Positions 25,595-36,333 of a DNA stretch of 64,000 bases are shown in pieces. Every line of letters begins with the position of its first letter. The first letter of the stretch is position 1. The stretch lies in the NCBI GenBank assembly GCA_003282205.1, contig QBZW01000008.1, forward strand, positions 1-64,000, written 5' to 3'. The notes below the pieces were generated by a model that made no database searches, was not told the DNA's origin, and saw only the letters and a program-made list of their open reading frames with translations. Source of the stretch: Pelagibacteraceae bacterium AG-337-G04. Its GTDB lineage: Bacteria; Pseudomonadota; Alphaproteobacteria; Pelagibacterales; Pelagibacteraceae. The position numbers and the translations under genes are program-made.

Positions 25595-27667
25595 TTAAAT
25601 CGCTGCTTGTTTTATAGAAAGTTTGACTTTTCCTCTATCAAACCCAATAACTTTTACTTTAACTTCGTCACCTTCTTTAACAACATCTGTTACTTTAGCA
25701 ACTCTTTTATCTGCAAGCTCAGAAATGTGGACAAGTCCATCTTGTTTTCCTAAGAAATTAACAAATGCTCCAAATTCCATAATTTTCATAACTTTTCCGT
25801 TATAAATTTTATTTAATTCAGCTTTAGCAGTTATGTCTTTAATCATTTGCATAGCAATGTTTCTCGACTCTTCATCTGGAGCTGCAACTGTAACAACACC
25901 TTCATCATTTACATCAACTTTAGCACCAGATTTTTCGACAATTTCTCTGATTGTTGCTCCACCTTTTCCAATGACTGCCGCAATATCTTTTTTATCAACA
26001 GTAATCTTTTCCATTTTTGGAGTATGTTTTCCAACATCGTCTCTAGATTTATCTAATGCTTTATTCATTTCACCTAAAATATGAACTCTACCATCTTTTG
26101 CCTGATTTAAAGCCTGCTCCATAATTTCAAATGTAATTCCAGTTATCTTTATATCCATTTGTAAAGATGTGATCCCATCTTTAGTGCCTGCAACTTTAAA
26201 ATCCATATCTCCAAGGTGATCCTCATCGCCAAGAATATCTGATAGTACAGAAAAATCATCGCCTTCTTTTATTAAACCCATTGCAATACCTGCAACTGGC
26301 TCTTTAATAGGAACACCTGCATCCATAAGAGCAAGTGAAGTTCCACAAACAGTGGCCATTGATGATGAACCATTAGACTCGGTTATCTCTGAAACAATTC
26401 TGAATGTGTAAGGAAAGTTTTCTTTTGATGGTAAAGACGAATTTATTGCCCTCCAAGCTAACTTACCATGGCCTATCTCTCTTCTACCAGTTCCAATTCT
26501 ACCGGTTTCACCAACTGAAAATGGAGGGAAGTTATAGTGAAGCATAAATCTTTCTTTTTGAAGGCCATCTAAACTTTCAATTCTTTGCTCATCATCAGAT
26601 GTACCTAGAGTAGCTGTAACAATTGCTTGAGTTTCTCCTCTTGTAAATAGTGCTGAGCCATGAACTCTTGGCAATATACCTACTTCACACAAAATTGGCC
26701 TTACATCTGCTAGACCCCTTCCATCAATACGATTTTTATTTTTTAGAATATCAGTTCTTACAATAGATTTTTCTAAATTTTTTAGCTGAGAATTTACATC
26801 TAAATCAGTGTAAGCTTCATTTTCCTCATACAACTTTTTAGCTTTTTCAGTAATTTCAGAAATTTGATTTGATCTATCTTGCTTATCTCTTGTAGAAAAA
26901 GCTTTTTTCAAATCTTCAGTAAATTCCTCTTCTAATTTCTTTTTTATCTCAGAAAGATCTTTTTTCTCAAATGTCCATTCGGGTTTTCTGCATTCTTTTG
27001 CAAGATCTTCGATCATTTCTATTATCGGAACAAAACCTTCGTGTCCAAATTTAACAGCATTTAACATTTCTTCTTCAGTTAAACCATTTGCCTCAGACTC
27101 AACCATTAAGACAGCATCTTTAGTTCCTGCTACTACTAAATCTAGTTTAGATTTCTTTAATTCAGTCTTAGATGGATTGAGGACGCATTTTCCTTCAATG
27201 AAGCCAACTCTAGACGCTCCAACTGGGCCCATAAAAGGCATTCCTGAGATTGCTAAAGCCGCTGAGGATGCAATGATAGATAAAATATCTGCTTCATTTT
27301 CTTTGTCATAAGATATTACTGTTGGTAAAAGTTGTACCTCGTTTTTAAATTCCTCTGGAAACAGCGGTCTGATAGGTCTATCAATTAATCTTGAGATAAG
27401 TGTTTCACTTTCAGTTGGTCTAGCCTCTCTTTTAAAATATCCACCTGGGATTTTACCAGCTGCGTAATATTTTTCCTGGTAATTTACAGATAATGGAAAG
27501 TAATCCATATCTGGATTTACCTTTTTTGCACCAACGGCTGTTGCTAAAACAACTGTCTCGCCACATTGAGCTATAATTGCTCCATCTGCCTGTCTTGCTA
27601 TCTTTCCTGTTTCTAAGCTTATTTTTTTTCCACTTAATTCTATTTCTTTTTTTACTACTTTAAACAT
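25595..27667 (-). CDS. pnp: Polynucleotide phosphorylase
   Basis: A 690-aa phosphorolytic 3'-5' exoribonuclease, catalytic part of the RNA degradosome. Domains in order: RNase PH-like domain 1 (1-210), an alpha-helical linker, RNase PH-like domain 2 with [15 protein letters not shown] and the [17 protein letters not shown] core, a KH domain ([12 protein letters not shown] near 570) and a C-terminal S1 domain ([13 protein letters not shown] near 635). It follows rpsO by one base, the usual rpsO-pnp order, and is the last gene of the nusA operon proper. Confidence 0.97.
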   Translation of the reverse strand: MFKVVKKEIELSGKKISLETGKIARQADGAIIAQCGETVVLATAVGAKKVNPDMDYFPLSVNYQEKYYAAGKIPGGYFKREARPTESETLISRLIDRPIRPLFPEEFKNEVQLLPTVISYDKENEADILSIIASSAALAISGMPFMGPVGASRVGFIEGKCVLNPSKTELKKSKLDLVVAGTKDAVLMVESEANGLTEEEMLNAVKFGHEGFVPIIEMIEDLAKECRKPEWTFEKKDLSEIKKKLEEEFTEDLKKAFSTRDKQDRSNQISEITEKAKKLYEENEAYTDLDVNSQLKNLEKSIVRTDILKNKNRIDGRGLADVRPILCEVGILPRVHGSALFTRGETQAIVTATLGTSDDEQRIESLDGLQKERFMLHYNFPPFSVGETGRIGTGRREIGHGKLAWRAINSSLPSKENFPYTFRIVSEITESNGSSSMATVCGTSLALMDAGVPIKEPVAGIAMGLIKEGDDFSVLSDILGDEDHLGDMDFKVAGTKDGITSLQMDIKITGITFEIMEQALNQAKDGRVHILGEMNKALDKSRDDVGKHTPKMEKITVDKKDIAAVIGKGGATIREIVEKSGAKVDVNDEGVVTVAAPDEESRNIAMQMIKDITAKAELNKIYNGKVMKIMEFGAFVNFLGKQDGLVHISELADKRVAKVTDVVKEGDEVKVKVIGFDRGKVKLSIKQAAI

Positions 27668-27916
27668 TTACTTCCTTAAATTTAATTTTGTTAATACTGA
27701 TTTATAAGACTCCATATTATTTTTCTTTAAATAGTCTAATAATTTTTTTCTTCTATTTACAGCCTTCAAAAGACCAACTGAAGAGTGCTTATCCTTTTTG
27801 AATTGTTTTATATGCTTTGATAGACTCTCAATTTTTCCAGTTAATTGAGCAACCTGAACTTCTGAAGATCCAGTATCTTTTTGATGGATTTGTAGTTCTT
27901 TTACTTTTTCTCTCAT
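27668..27916 (-). CDS. rpsO: 30S ribosomal protein S15
   Basis: An 82-aa protein binding the central domain of 16S rRNA. The diagnostic DTGSSEVQVAQLTGKI and HSSVGLLKAVNRRKKLLDYL helices are present. It is a few residues shorter than the usual 88-89 because the N-terminal helix is trimmed. It stands directly between rbfA and pnp, with no truB in front of it. Confidence 0.96.
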   Translation of the reverse strand: MREKVKELQIHQKDTGSSEVQVAQLTGKIESLSKHIKQFKKDKHSSVGLLKAVNRRKKLLDYLKKNNMESYKSVLTKLNLRK

Positions 27917-27924
27917 TTTTTTCC

Positions 27925-28290
27925 TTATTTATTAGTTTGTTTAATTAAATTTTCTATTTTTTCTGCATAATCAAAAGAATCGTCTTTTACAAAAAAAAGC
28001 TTTGGTAAAAATTTCATAACAATTTTTTTGGATAAAACTTTTCTGATCATAAATGACGACAATTTTAATTTTTCTATAATTTCCTCAGTATTTTTTCCAC
28101 CTAATGGCATTACAAATATTTTTGCAGTTTTTAAATCCGGCGACATTCTTACTTCTGTAACTGTAATTTCTTTTGTAGATAAATTTGGTATTTTTACTTC
28201 ATCTCTTATAAAAAGCATACCTAAAGTTTGTTTTATCATTTCGCCAACTCTTAATTGTCTTTGAGTAATGGGTTTGCCTAAATATTTCAT
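27925..28290 (-). CDS. rbfA: Ribosome-binding factor A
   Basis: A small KH-like 30S maturation factor of 121 aa. The pattern RQLRVGEMIKQTL, then VRMSPDLKTAKIFVMPLGG and the C-terminal LPKLFFVKDDSFDYAEKIENL is characteristic. It follows infB with no gap. It is encoded between infB and rpsO; the tRNA pseudouridine synthase gene truB that normally follows is not present. Confidence 0.93.
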   Translation of the reverse strand: MKYLGKPITQRQLRVGEMIKQTLGMLFIRDEVKIPNLSTKEITVTEVRMSPDLKTAKIFVMPLGGKNTEEIIEKLKLSSFMIRKVLSKKIVMKFLPKLFFVKDDSFDYAEKIENLIKQTNK

Positions 28291-30507
28291 TTAAATCGTT
28301 CTCTCAGTTATAGTTGAATTATAAACTTCTATAATATCTTTTTTTTGATAATCATTGAAATCTTTAAGAGTAATTCCACATTCTAACCCTGCAGAGACTT
28401 GTTTAGTCTGATCTTTTTCTCTAAAAATTGAACCGATTTTTCCACTAAATATTATATTTCCATCTCTGATAACCCTTGCACTAGAATTTTGGGTTATTTC
28501 ACCGTCTACTACTTTAGATCCAGCAACTTTTCCAACTTTTGAAACTTTAAAAATTTCTAGTATTTCCGCTGTTCCTATAATTTTTTCTTCAACATCTGGT
28601 GATAGAAGTCCACCCATCTTACCTTTAATAAAATCTAATACTTCATAAATTATATTGAAAGATGAGATAGAAACTTTTTCTTGTTCAGCTCTTTTCTTTG
28701 CTTCTTTACTTGGCTTAACATTGAATGCAATCACTACTGCATTGGAGGCTTTTGCCAAAGTTACATCCGTTTCAGTTACCATACCAATATCTGAAAGAAG
28801 TATTTTTGGTTTTACTTCATCATGCTTAATTTTATCTATGGCATTTTTAATTGCCTCGGATGAACCATGAACATCAGATTTAATTATAATATTCAGTTCT
28901 TCTGATACGGAATTCTGGAAAGCTGAGTCTTGTGTAACAAAAGTAAGTGGTATTTTGTCATCTTTAGCCTCTTCGACTCTTGCTTCACATAAAGATTTAG
29001 CTTCTTTTTCATTTCGTAGTACAATGAAATCATCACCAGATTTTGCTGCACCATTTATACCAATAATCTCAATTGGAGTAGCTGGTTCAGCGATATCAAT
29101 ATTTTTACCTTTATCATTTATTATTGCTCTTACTTTTCCCCATTTTAAACCACTAACAAAATAATCTCCCGTTTTTAGAGTTCCTGCAGTTATAACAATA
29201 TTTGCAACTGGGCCTCTTCCAATATCTATTTTTGATTCTAAAACTATACCTTTAGCATTTGTCTCAAAATCTGTTTTTAAATCTAATAACTCAGCTTGTA
29301 GTAAAATAGACTCTACTAGTTTATCTAAATTATTTTTAGTTTTAGTTGAAATTTCAACCATCAACGTATCACCTGATAAATCTTCAGCAATCAATTCATA
29401 TTCTAATAACTGATTTTTTATTTTTTGTGGATCGGCTTCAGGTAAATCACATTTATTTATCGCAACAACAATCGGAACTTTAGCAGCTTTTGCATGTTTT
29501 ATTGACTCAATAGTTTGAGGCTTAACACCATCATCTGCTGCAATTACCAATATTACTATATCTGTAAGCCTAGAACCTCTAGCTCTCATCTCTGTGAAAG
29601 CTGCGTGACCAGGAGTATCAATAAAAGTTATTTTATTATTATTATGACTAATTTGATAAGCACCAATATGTTGTGTAATACCCCCAAATTCTCCTGAAAC
29701 TACATTTGCTTCTCTCAAAACATCTAGAACAGAAGTTTTACCATGGTCAACATGACCCATGACAGTAACAATTGGAGCTCTATTTTTTAAGTTTTCTGAT
29801 TTTACCTCTTTTATTTTTTCAATAATATCCTCGACTTTTGTCTCACGTATGGGGTTATGGCCAAATTCTTTAACTAAATATTCTGCTGTCTCAGCGTCGA
29901 TTGTGTTATTAATAGTTACTGTTACTCCCATACCAATCAAGTGTTTAATAATACTACTAGACTGTTCTGCCATTCGGTTTGCTAACTCTTTGATTGTTAT
30001 TACCTCAGGAAGTTTTACCTCTCTTTTTATCTGTTGAAAAATTTCTTTGTTTTCTATTTGATTTAAGTTTCTATTTTCTTTTTGTTTAGCTCTCTTTAAA
30101 GATGCTAAACTTCTTGATTTAATTTCAGTATGATCATCACTTAGCGCTCTTGAAATAGTCAATTTTAACTCTCTTCTTTTGCCAATAGTTTTATTGGATT
30201 TATTCTCTTTTTGTGGAGACTCTCCTTTTAATCTTCTTGTGGCTCTTTGCTCTGCCAATTTTCTTTTTTCAAAATCAGAGCTAGGTTGATTAGGTGTTCG
30301 AGTTAAATTATTTGGTTTTGAAAAATTACTAACAGTTGTTTTAGGGATATTATTATTTTTTCTTGAAAATTGTGATTTTCCGACAAATTTTGAACTCTTT
30401 TTTTCAATAAAAACAGTATTTTTAGATTTTGATTTAGCTTGCTCTATACTATTAAAAGTTTTTTTGGAACTTCCTGATATTGATAACTTTAATTTTTTTT
30501 TTTCCAT
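28291..30507 (-). CDS. infB: Translation initiation factor IF-2
   Basis: A 738-aa GTPase delivering initiator tRNA. After a low-complexity basic N terminus (about 150 residues, shorter than in many alphaproteobacteria) comes the IF2_N segment with LANRMAEQSSSIIKHLIGMG, then the G domain: G1 GHVDHGKTSVLD, G3 DTPGHAAF, G4 NKCDLPEA. Domains II, III and IV follow, the last ending near residue 735. The gene follows nusA after 10 nt; the small RNA-binding protein YlxR often found between them is absent. Confidence 0.96.
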   Translation of the reverse strand: MEKKKLKLSISGSSKKTFNSIEQAKSKSKNTVFIEKKSSKFVGKSQFSRKNNNIPKTTVSNFSKPNNLTRTPNQPSSDFEKRKLAEQRATRRLKGESPQKENKSNKTIGKRRELKLTISRALSDDHTEIKSRSLASLKRAKQKENRNLNQIENKEIFQQIKREVKLPEVITIKELANRMAEQSSSIIKHLIGMGVTVTINNTIDAETAEYLVKEFGHNPIRETKVEDIIEKIKEVKSENLKNRAPIVTVMGHVDHGKTSVLDVLREANVVSGEFGGITQHIGAYQISHNNNKITFIDTPGHAAFTEMRARGSRLTDIVILVIAADDGVKPQTIESIKHAKAAKVPIVVAINKCDLPEADPQKIKNQLLEYELIAEDLSGDTLMVEISTKTKNNLDKLVESILLQAELLDLKTDFETNAKGIVLESKIDIGRGPVANIVITAGTLKTGDYFVSGLKWGKVRAIINDKGKNIDIAEPATPIEIIGINGAAKSGDDFIVLRNEKEAKSLCEARVEEAKDDKIPLTFVTQDSAFQNSVSEELNIIIKSDVHGSSEAIKNAIDKIKHDEVKPKILLSDIGMVTETDVTLAKASNAVVIAFNVKPSKEAKKRAEQEKVSISSFNIIYEVLDFIKGKMGGLLSPDVEEKIIGTAEILEIFKVSKVGKVAGSKVVDGEITQNSSARVIRDGNIIFSGKIGSIFREKDQTKQVSAGLECGITLKDFNDYQKKDIIEVYNSTITERTI

Positions 30508-30517
30508 TTTCCATTTC

Positions 30518-32071
30518 TCAGTCTTTATAAACTTTATCTCTTGCTGACATAATCAAATTATCAGATTCTTGCTTTGACAGTGCGAAGTCCTCAAGGTATC
30601 CTTTAATTTTTACTCTTTCGCCTTTTATCATGTCATATGTTCCTGTTAACTCATCTGAAGCTAAATCTGCTAAGTCAGTTAAAGTTAATATTTTTTGTTC
30701 TCCTAATGTTACTAGCATTCCAGGTGTTAAACCTTCGTGAGTAATCAGATCATTTTTTAATCCAAGGTCTTTTATTCTTTTCGAAATCTCCTCTTGATCT
30801 TTTTCGTAAAATTCTTTTGCTCTATCAATAAGTTCTTTAGCTGTTTCATCCTCAATACCTTCAATCTTAACAAGTACTTCTGGAGAACTATCTTTGATAT
30901 CGTCAATCGAAGAAAATCCCTCAGCAACCAAAAGTTGTCCTAAAGTTTCATCCAATTCTAAATTTTTAACAATATTGTCTGTTTTCTCCTTAAATTCTAA
31001 TTGTCTTCTTTCCGAGTCCTCTTGCTCTGTCATTATATTTATTTCATAATTTAGAAGTTTAGTTGCTAGTCTTACATTCTGACCTCTTCGGCCAATTGCT
31101 TTACTCAAATTCTCCTCTGTTAAGATTACGTCAAGTTTTTTTGCATCATTGTCAACATTTACTCTTTGGACTTCAGCTGGAGATAAAGCATTGGATACGA
31201 CTATAGCAGGATCTTCAGACCAATTCACAATATCTATTTTTTCCCCCTGAAGTTCGTTGACAACAGCTTGAACTCTACTACCTCTCATTCCAACACAAGC
31301 TCCAACAGGATCTAAAGAGGTATCTATTGCTTGAACACATATTTTTGCTCTGCTACCAGGGTCTCTTGAGGAAGATTTTATTTTAATTAGACCATCATAA
31401 ATTTCAGGTACCTCTTGCACAAATAGTTTTTCCATGAATTTTGTGTGGGATCTAGATAAAAAAATTTGTTGTCCCCTTGGTTCTCTTCTAACGTCTAAAC
31501 AATATGCTTTAACTCTATCACCTGCTTTAATATTTTCTCTTGGGATCATTTCATTCTTTTGAATTATTGCCTCTGTTCGACCTAGATCTACAATTACGTT
31601 TCCGAATTCTAATCTTTTTACAATACCACTTAAAATTGTATCTTTTTTATCAATAAAATCACTATATTGTTTCTCTCTTTCTGCCTCCCTAACATTAAAG
31701 CTTATAACTTGTTTTGCCGTTTGTGCAGCAATTCTTCCAAAATCAAATGATGGTAAAGGCTGGAGAATTTCATCTCCAATTTTTTTACTACTATTTGAGT
31801 CATTTAATTTTATTGCATCTTGTAAAGTAATTTCAATATTAGAATTTTCTGGTTTATCAACAATTAATAGCTTTTTAAATATTCCTATATCTCCATTGTC
31901 TCTATTAATTTGCACTTTTATCTCATTATCAGATCCAAATTTTGATTTAGCTGCTTTAGCTATACCAGTTTCCATAGAATTTATAATTAGTTCTATATCT
32001 ATAGATTTCTCTAATGCAACAGCTTCTGCAATTCTTAACAACTCTAGTTTATCTGCTCTCTTATTTAACAT
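30518..32071 (-). CDS. nusA: Transcription termination/antitermination factor NusA
   Basis: A 517-aa RNA polymerase-associated factor. It has an N-terminal polymerase-binding domain (1-125), S1 (about 133-200, starting near LSGIVKRLEFGNVIVDLG), two KH domains including DPVGACVGMRGSRVQAV and ENLSKAIGRRGQNVRLAT, and two C-terminal helical repeats typical of proteobacterial NusA. An intrinsic terminator sits about 10 nt before the start codon, suggesting autoregulation through attenuation. rimP, usually upstream, is absent. Confidence 0.96.
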   Translation of the reverse strand: MLNKRADKLELLRIAEAVALEKSIDIELIINSMETGIAKAAKSKFGSDNEIKVQINRDNGDIGIFKKLLIVDKPENSNIEITLQDAIKLNDSNSSKKIGDEILQPLPSFDFGRIAAQTAKQVISFNVREAEREKQYSDFIDKKDTILSGIVKRLEFGNVIVDLGRTEAIIQKNEMIPRENIKAGDRVKAYCLDVRREPRGQQIFLSRSHTKFMEKLFVQEVPEIYDGLIKIKSSSRDPGSRAKICVQAIDTSLDPVGACVGMRGSRVQAVVNELQGEKIDIVNWSEDPAIVVSNALSPAEVQRVNVDNDAKKLDVILTEENLSKAIGRRGQNVRLATKLLNYEINIMTEQEDSERRQLEFKEKTDNIVKNLELDETLGQLLVAEGFSSIDDIKDSSPEVLVKIEGIEDETAKELIDRAKEFYEKDQEEISKRIKDLGLKNDLITHEGLTPGMLVTLGEQKILTLTDLADLASDELTGTYDMIKGERVKIKGYLEDFALSKQESDNLIMSARDKVYKD

Positions 32072-32080
32072 AATTTTTAC

Positions 32081-32107
32081 AAAAAAAAATGGGCCTTAGC
32101 CCATTTT
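32081..32107 (-). terminator. Intrinsic terminator between metK and nusA, close to the nusA start
   Basis: On the minus strand AAAATGGGC and GCCCATTTT (pairs 32107-32099 with 32094-32086) enclose a short TAAG loop and run into a stretch of nine T. The T-run ends about 10 nt before the nusA ATG, so any transcript reaching nusA must pass it. Confidence 0.75.
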
Positions 32108-32129
32108 GAAATTTCAACAATGTTTGTGA

Positions 32130-32157
32130 AATATAGTTATTTTTAATAAGTTTACAA
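32130..32157 (-). promoter_or_regulatory. Predicted promoter for the nusA operon
   Basis: On the minus strand TTGTAA (32157-32152) and TATATT (32135-32130) are 16 bp apart in the metK-nusA gap. A start near 32123 would give a leader of about 50 nt that contains the 12-bp palindrome TTGAAATTTCAA (32106-32117) and then the terminator. Confidence 0.4.
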
Positions 32158-32163
32158 CAATAT

Positions 32164-33327
32164 TTACTTGCTAAAAACCCCAGATTTATCAGTTTTTTCC
32201 CATGAGAATGATCCATCGTTCTCAGGAATTCTGCCAAAGTGGCCGTATGCAGCAGTTTTCTCATATATAGGTTTGTTCAAACCAAGCATTTCTCTTATTC
32301 CTCTTGGACTTAAATCAAAATTTTCTTTTATAAGTTTTTCAACGTGTAGATTTTTTTCCTCATCATTATCAAACAAATCTACATAAATTGATAGAGGTTT
32401 AGATACTCCTATCGCATATGCTAATTGGATTAAACATTTATCAGCAATTTTTGATGCTACAACATTTTTAGCCAAATATCTTGATGCGTATGCTGCCGAT
32501 CTATCAACTTTTGTAGGATCTTTACCGGAAAATGCACCTCCTCCATGAGGTGCAGCTCCACCGTATGTGTCAACAATAATTTTTCTACCAGTTAAACCAC
32601 TGTCTCCATCTGGACCACCAATTACAAAGTTACCAGTAGGATTAATATAAATCTCTTTTTCATCAAGACTGCCCAATAGGTTTTTAGGGATTGATCTCTC
32701 TATGTAAGGTATACAGAGTTCTTTAACTTGAGCCAAATTAACATCTTTGGAATGTTGTGTAGAAATAACTACTGATTTTACAGCAGCTGGTATACCATCT
32801 TTGTACTCTATTGTAATTTGACTTTTTGAATCTGGCTCAATTCCATTAAGCTTATCTGATTTTCTATCTTCAGCCATTAATCTCAATATTTTATGTGAAT
32901 AATGGATTGGAGCTGGCATCAATACGTCTGTTTCATTACAAGCATAACCAAACATAATTCCCTGGTCCCCAGCACCCTCATCTTTATTTCCTGCAGAGTC
33001 TACTCCCATCGCAATATCTGCTGATTGTGAGTGTAAATGTGTTTCAATTTTAGTTTGCTCCTTCCAAGAAAAGCCATCTTGATCATAGCCAATATCCTTA
33101 ATACAATCTCTGACTTTTGAGATTAACTCATCTTCTTTAAGCTCAGGTCCTCTTACTTCTCCAGCTAATACAACTTTATTTGTTGTTGTTAAAGTTTCAC
33201 AAGCAACTCTTGCTTGGGGTTCGGAAGCTAAAAAACTATCCACAACCATATCTGAAATTCTGTCACAAACTTTGTCTGGGTGTCCCTCTGACACTGACTC
33301 ACTAGTAAATAAAAAATTTTTCTTCAT
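32164..33327 (-). CDS. metK: S-adenosylmethionine synthetase
   Basis: A 387-aa enzyme making SAM from methionine and ATP. Characteristic motifs are [12 protein letters not shown] near 15, [12 protein letters not shown] near 117 and [16 protein letters not shown] near 259. Its start overlaps the lnt stop by one base (TAATG), so no riboswitch or independent 5' leader is possible directly before it. A terminator follows 57 nt downstream. Confidence 0.97.
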   Translation of the reverse strand: MKKNFLFTSESVSEGHPDKVCDRISDMVVDSFLASEPQARVACETLTTTNKVVLAGEVRGPELKEDELISKVRDCIKDIGYDQDGFSWKEQTKIETHLHSQSADIAMGVDSAGNKDEGAGDQGIMFGYACNETDVLMPAPIHYSHKILRLMAEDRKSDKLNGIEPDSKSQITIEYKDGIPAAVKSVVISTQHSKDVNLAQVKELCIPYIERSIPKNLLGSLDEKEIYINPTGNFVIGGPDGDSGLTGRKIIVDTYGGAAPHGGGAFSGKDPTKVDRSAAYASRYLAKNVVASKIADKCLIQLAYAIGVSKPLSIYVDLFDNDEEKNLHVEKLIKENFDLSPRGIREMLGLNKPIYEKTAAYGHFGRIPENDGSFSWEKTDKSGVFSK

Positions 33328-34850
33328 TAATTCTCCCTTATTTTAAAAAAAAAAATTAAACTAATATAAATAGATAGAAAATAAAAGAAGATCTTATTAC
33401 CATGAGAACCAAAGAATGTTTTGTTAGACTTTTTGAAAGATTGTATCTCAATAAATCCCTTATCGGTTGTTAAGATTTTATCAATTACCTGTCCTTTTGG
33501 ATTAATAAAGGCTGAAATCCCATTATTTGATGAACGGATGACTGGCTTGCCTTCCTCAATAGATCTGAAAATTGAGTGAGAGAAATGCTGAGATGGACCA
33601 ATAGAGTTTCCAAACCAACCGTCCTCAGAGATGTTTAATATAAAATCATAATTTTTTTCACTACTATTTATTCGACCAGAATAAATAATTTCGTAGCAAA
33701 TAAGTGGGACGAAACTAAAATTATTGAAACTAATTAGATCTCTTTGATTATCTGCAGAGAAAGATTGATAACCTTGGGTGATTTTTTTAAATCCTAAATT
33801 ACTTAATATATTTTCAAATGGTAAAAACTCACCAAATGGTACCAATTTATTCTTATAGTATTTTTGTAAAATATTGAGATCTTTATCTACTAGTAAAAGC
33901 GAATTATAAATTTTTTGTTTTTCATTTATATTCATTCCAAAAATAATCTTATGTTTTTTTGAAAAATTTTTTGAAAAAAGAGATTTTAATTTTTTAAGGT
34001 CCTCAAAGTCAATAATTGAGAGAATACCTTCAGGTAAAATAAATAGTGTTTCCCTTGATGGCTTTGGTTTAGAAATATTAATCAACTCAAGAACAAATTC
34101 ATTGGTATTTTCATTTTGAAAATATCTAATTATATTAATCGTAGGGGAAATTATCTTAATACTAAAACCTAAATCTTTTTTTTCAGTCAACTCAAACTGC
34201 CTCAAATTTGAGTTGCCCCAAAAATAATTAGTAAAAAGGGCTAATAAAAAAAAAATAAATATACCTACTTTTATTTTTTTTTTGTAATTAAAAAATAATA
34301 TAATTGGAAATAAAAATAATAGAATAACTAACGAATTAAAAGCATATGTCCCTGTTATGGAAAGTATTTGAATAAATTCTAAATAATTTACTAAGCTAAA
34401 AGCAATTAAATTCCAAGGAAACCCTCCAAATAAAAAACTTCTAATATATTCAAATATAGACAAAATAGTAGCAAAAATCAAAATTGATAAAAGATTTTTT
34501 TTAGGATTTAAAAATGAAAAAACTAGAGTTGAAAAACCATAAAATAATCCTAAAAATAATGGAATTAAAATTAGAGCAAATGGTATTAGAGGTTTAAAGA
34601 TATCTTCAAAAGTCAACGAATTTGTTATCCAATATAAATTTGAAATAAAGTAGCCAAATCCAAATATCCATCCAATGTTAAATGAAATTATTTTATCTTT
34701 TGAATAAAGTAATAATATCCATAGAAGAGCTGGGTATGATAAGAAATTTATATAGAATAAATTGTAGGGTGGAAGGCTAAAAGAGGATATTAGACCAAAT
34801 AAGAATACAAATGAGAATAATAGAATTTTATTTTTATTTAATAAAGTCAA
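33327..34850 (-). CDS. lnt: Apolipoprotein N-acyltransferase
   Basis: Adds the third acyl chain to lipoproteins at the outer face of the inner membrane. The first 200 residues form about six hydrophobic helices; a periplasmic nitrilase domain follows with the Glu-Lys-Cys triad: Glu in ILPEGIL, Lys in [15 protein letters not shown] and Cys in [12 protein letters not shown] final membrane helix ends the 507-aa chain. It is embedded in miaB-phoH-ybeY-lnt-metK, a conserved order from which corC/tlyC appears missing. The gene overlaps ybeY by 4 bases. Confidence 0.93.
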   Translation of the reverse strand: MTLLNKNKILLFSFVFLFGLISSFSLPPYNLFYINFLSYPALLWILLLYSKDKIISFNIGWIFGFGYFISNLYWITNSLTFEDIFKPLIPFALILIPLFLGLFYGFSTLVFSFLNPKKNLLSILIFATILSIFEYIRSFLFGGFPWNLIAFSLVNYLEFIQILSITGTYAFNSLVILLFLFPIILFFNYKKKIKVGIFIFFLLALFTNYFWGNSNLRQFELTEKKDLGFSIKIISPTINIIRYFQNENTNEFVLELINISKPKPSRETLFILPEGILSIIDFEDLKKLKSLFSKNFSKKHKIIFGMNINEKQKIYNSLLLVDKDLNILQKYYKNKLVPFGEFLPFENILSNLGFKKITQGYQSFSADNQRDLISFNNFSFVPLICYEIIYSGRINSSEKNYDFILNISEDGWFGNSIGPSQHFSHSIFRSIEEGKPVIRSSNNGISAFINPKGQVIDKILTTDKGFIEIQSFKKSNKTFFGSHGNKIFFYFLSIYISLIFFFKIREN

Positions 34851-35293
34851 TTTAATTTATGAAAATATTTCAATATTAATTTTTCTTTTTTAAACATTTT
34901 TTTAAAATCATTTAAATTCTTATGATCATAGCCAATTAAATGAAGATATCCATGTATCCACATTTTATCAAACTCTAGAAAGAAATTTGTTTTTTTTGAT
35001 CGTTTTTTAATAATTTCAAAGCTGATTGCTATATCACCTACATATATTCTTTTTTTCTCTTTAATTTTAATTGGAAAGGATAAAACATCAGTAGTTTTAT
35101 TTTTTTTTCTAAATTTAAGATTTAAATATTTCATTTTTTTATCATTGGTCAGAAGTATCGAGAATTCGTGATTTTTTCTGGCAAATAAGGGCTTTTTAGA
35201 TAATATTTTAAGTCTTTTCTTTAAATAATCGTTTGGCTTTTTTATAATTTTTTTCCAATTTGAATAGCTAGATATTACATTGGCTTTTATCAT
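34847..35293 (-). CDS. ybeY: Endoribonuclease YbeY
   Basis: A 148-aa metalloprotein of 16S rRNA 3'-end maturation and ribosome quality control. The zinc motif HGYLHLIGYDH (HxxxHxxxxxH) is near residue 112, preceded by the DVLSFP segment and VGDIAIS. The length is normal. Overlaps of 4 bases with phoH upstream and 4 with lnt downstream indicate translational coupling. Confidence 0.94.
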   Translation of the reverse strand: MIKANVISSYSNWKKIIKKPNDYLKKRLKILSKKPLFARKNHEFSILLTNDKKMKYLNLKFRKKNKTTDVLSFPIKIKEKKRIYVGDIAISFEIIKKRSKKTNFFLEFDKMWIHGYLHLIGYDHKNLNDFKKMFKKEKLILKYFHKLN

Positions 35294-36333
35294 CCGTCGG
35301 AGCTTTGATCTGAATATGCCTTAACGATTTTAGATACAAGTGGGTGCCTAACTACATCTTTATGATCAAAATCAACTACAGAAATTTCTTTTAGATGTCC
35401 CAGTAATTTTTTTGATCTGTGAAGACCTGAAAGTGATTTGTTTGGTAAATCTATTTGTGAGGGATCACCATTTATTACTATTTTCGAGTTTTCTCCAATT
35501 CTAGTTAAAAACATTTTAATCTGCGTATCTGTTGCGTTTTGTGCCTCATCAAGAATTGCAAAAGAATTTTTTAAAGTTCTGCCTCTCATAAATGCTAGCG
35601 GTGCTATTTCTATGTCACCAACTTCAATTTTTTTTTGTATCTTTTCAAAATCTAATAAATCGTATAGAGAATCGTATAATGGTCTTAAATATGGATCTAC
35701 TTTTTCTCTCATATCACCGGGTAAAAATCCAAGTCTTTCTCCAGCTTCGACAGCTGGTCTCGATAAAATAATTCTCTCTATTTTTTTGTCTAATAACATT
35801 GTTAGTGCTATGGCAACTGCTAAAAAAGTCTTACCAGTTCCAGCAGGTCCAGCTGAAATGATTATGTCTGACTCCTTTAAAGCCCTGACATAATCTTTCT
35901 GTCTTTCAGACCGTGGTATTACAGACTTTTTAGGAGTTTTAATTATATATTCTACTTTTTTTTCAGTTTTATTTTTTTCGTCAATCATAAATTCGTTTAC
36001 AGAAGAAATTATATCTTTTTTTTCAATTGATCCATTATTTAAAAACTGATCAGTCAAAAATTGTATAGCATTTTTGATCAAATTATTCTTTTCTGGATCA
36101 CCTTTTACTGAGATAGAATTTCCTCTAGAATATAAGCTAGTTTTTGTAATTTTCTCTAATTCTTTTAAATTATTATTAAACTCTCCTGCTACACCAAGTA
36201 ACAAATCATTATTTTGAAATATTATGCTTAAAGTGTTGTTTTCAGAATATACAAATTTAAGCTCTGAGATAATTTTTTTTTTATTTAAATTACTCAATTC
36301 AAGCCGCTCGCATATTTTTACATATTGAACCAA
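35290..36333 (-). CDS. ybeZ: PhoH-like ATPase (YbeZ)
   Basis: A RecA-like ATPase found next to ybeY in most bacteria, presumably with an RNA-related role. Walker A GPAGTGKTFLAVAIAL, Walker B FAILDEAQNAT and the RPAVEAGERLGFLPGD loop are intact in the 347-aa chain. The long N-terminal part (residues 15-110) resembles the KH-like extension of this group. The ATG at 36333 lies 35 nt inside miaB; a TTG at 36297, directly behind the miaB stop, is an alternative start I cannot exclude. Confidence 0.9.
   Translation of the reverse strand: MVQYVKICERLELSNLNKKKIISELKFVYSENNTLSIIFQNNDLLLGVAGEFNNNLKELEKITKTSLYSRGNSISVKGDPEKNNLIKNAIQFLTDQFLNNGSIEKKDIISSVNEFMIDEKNKTEKKVEYIIKTPKKSVIPRSERQKDYVRALKESDIIISAGPAGTGKTFLAVAIALTMLLDKKIERIILSRPAVEAGERLGFLPGDMREKVDPYLRPLYDSLYDLLDFEKIQKKIEVGDIEIAPLAFMRGRTLKNSFAILDEAQNATDTQIKMFLTRIGENSKIVINGDPSQIDLPNKSLSGLHRSKKLLGHLKEISVVDFDHKDVVRHPLVSKIVKAYSDQSSDG

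Noticed and set aside
33300-33360. SAM riboswitch upstream of metK
   Set aside because: metK starts inside the lnt stop codon (TAATG), so there is no untranslated leader to hold one.
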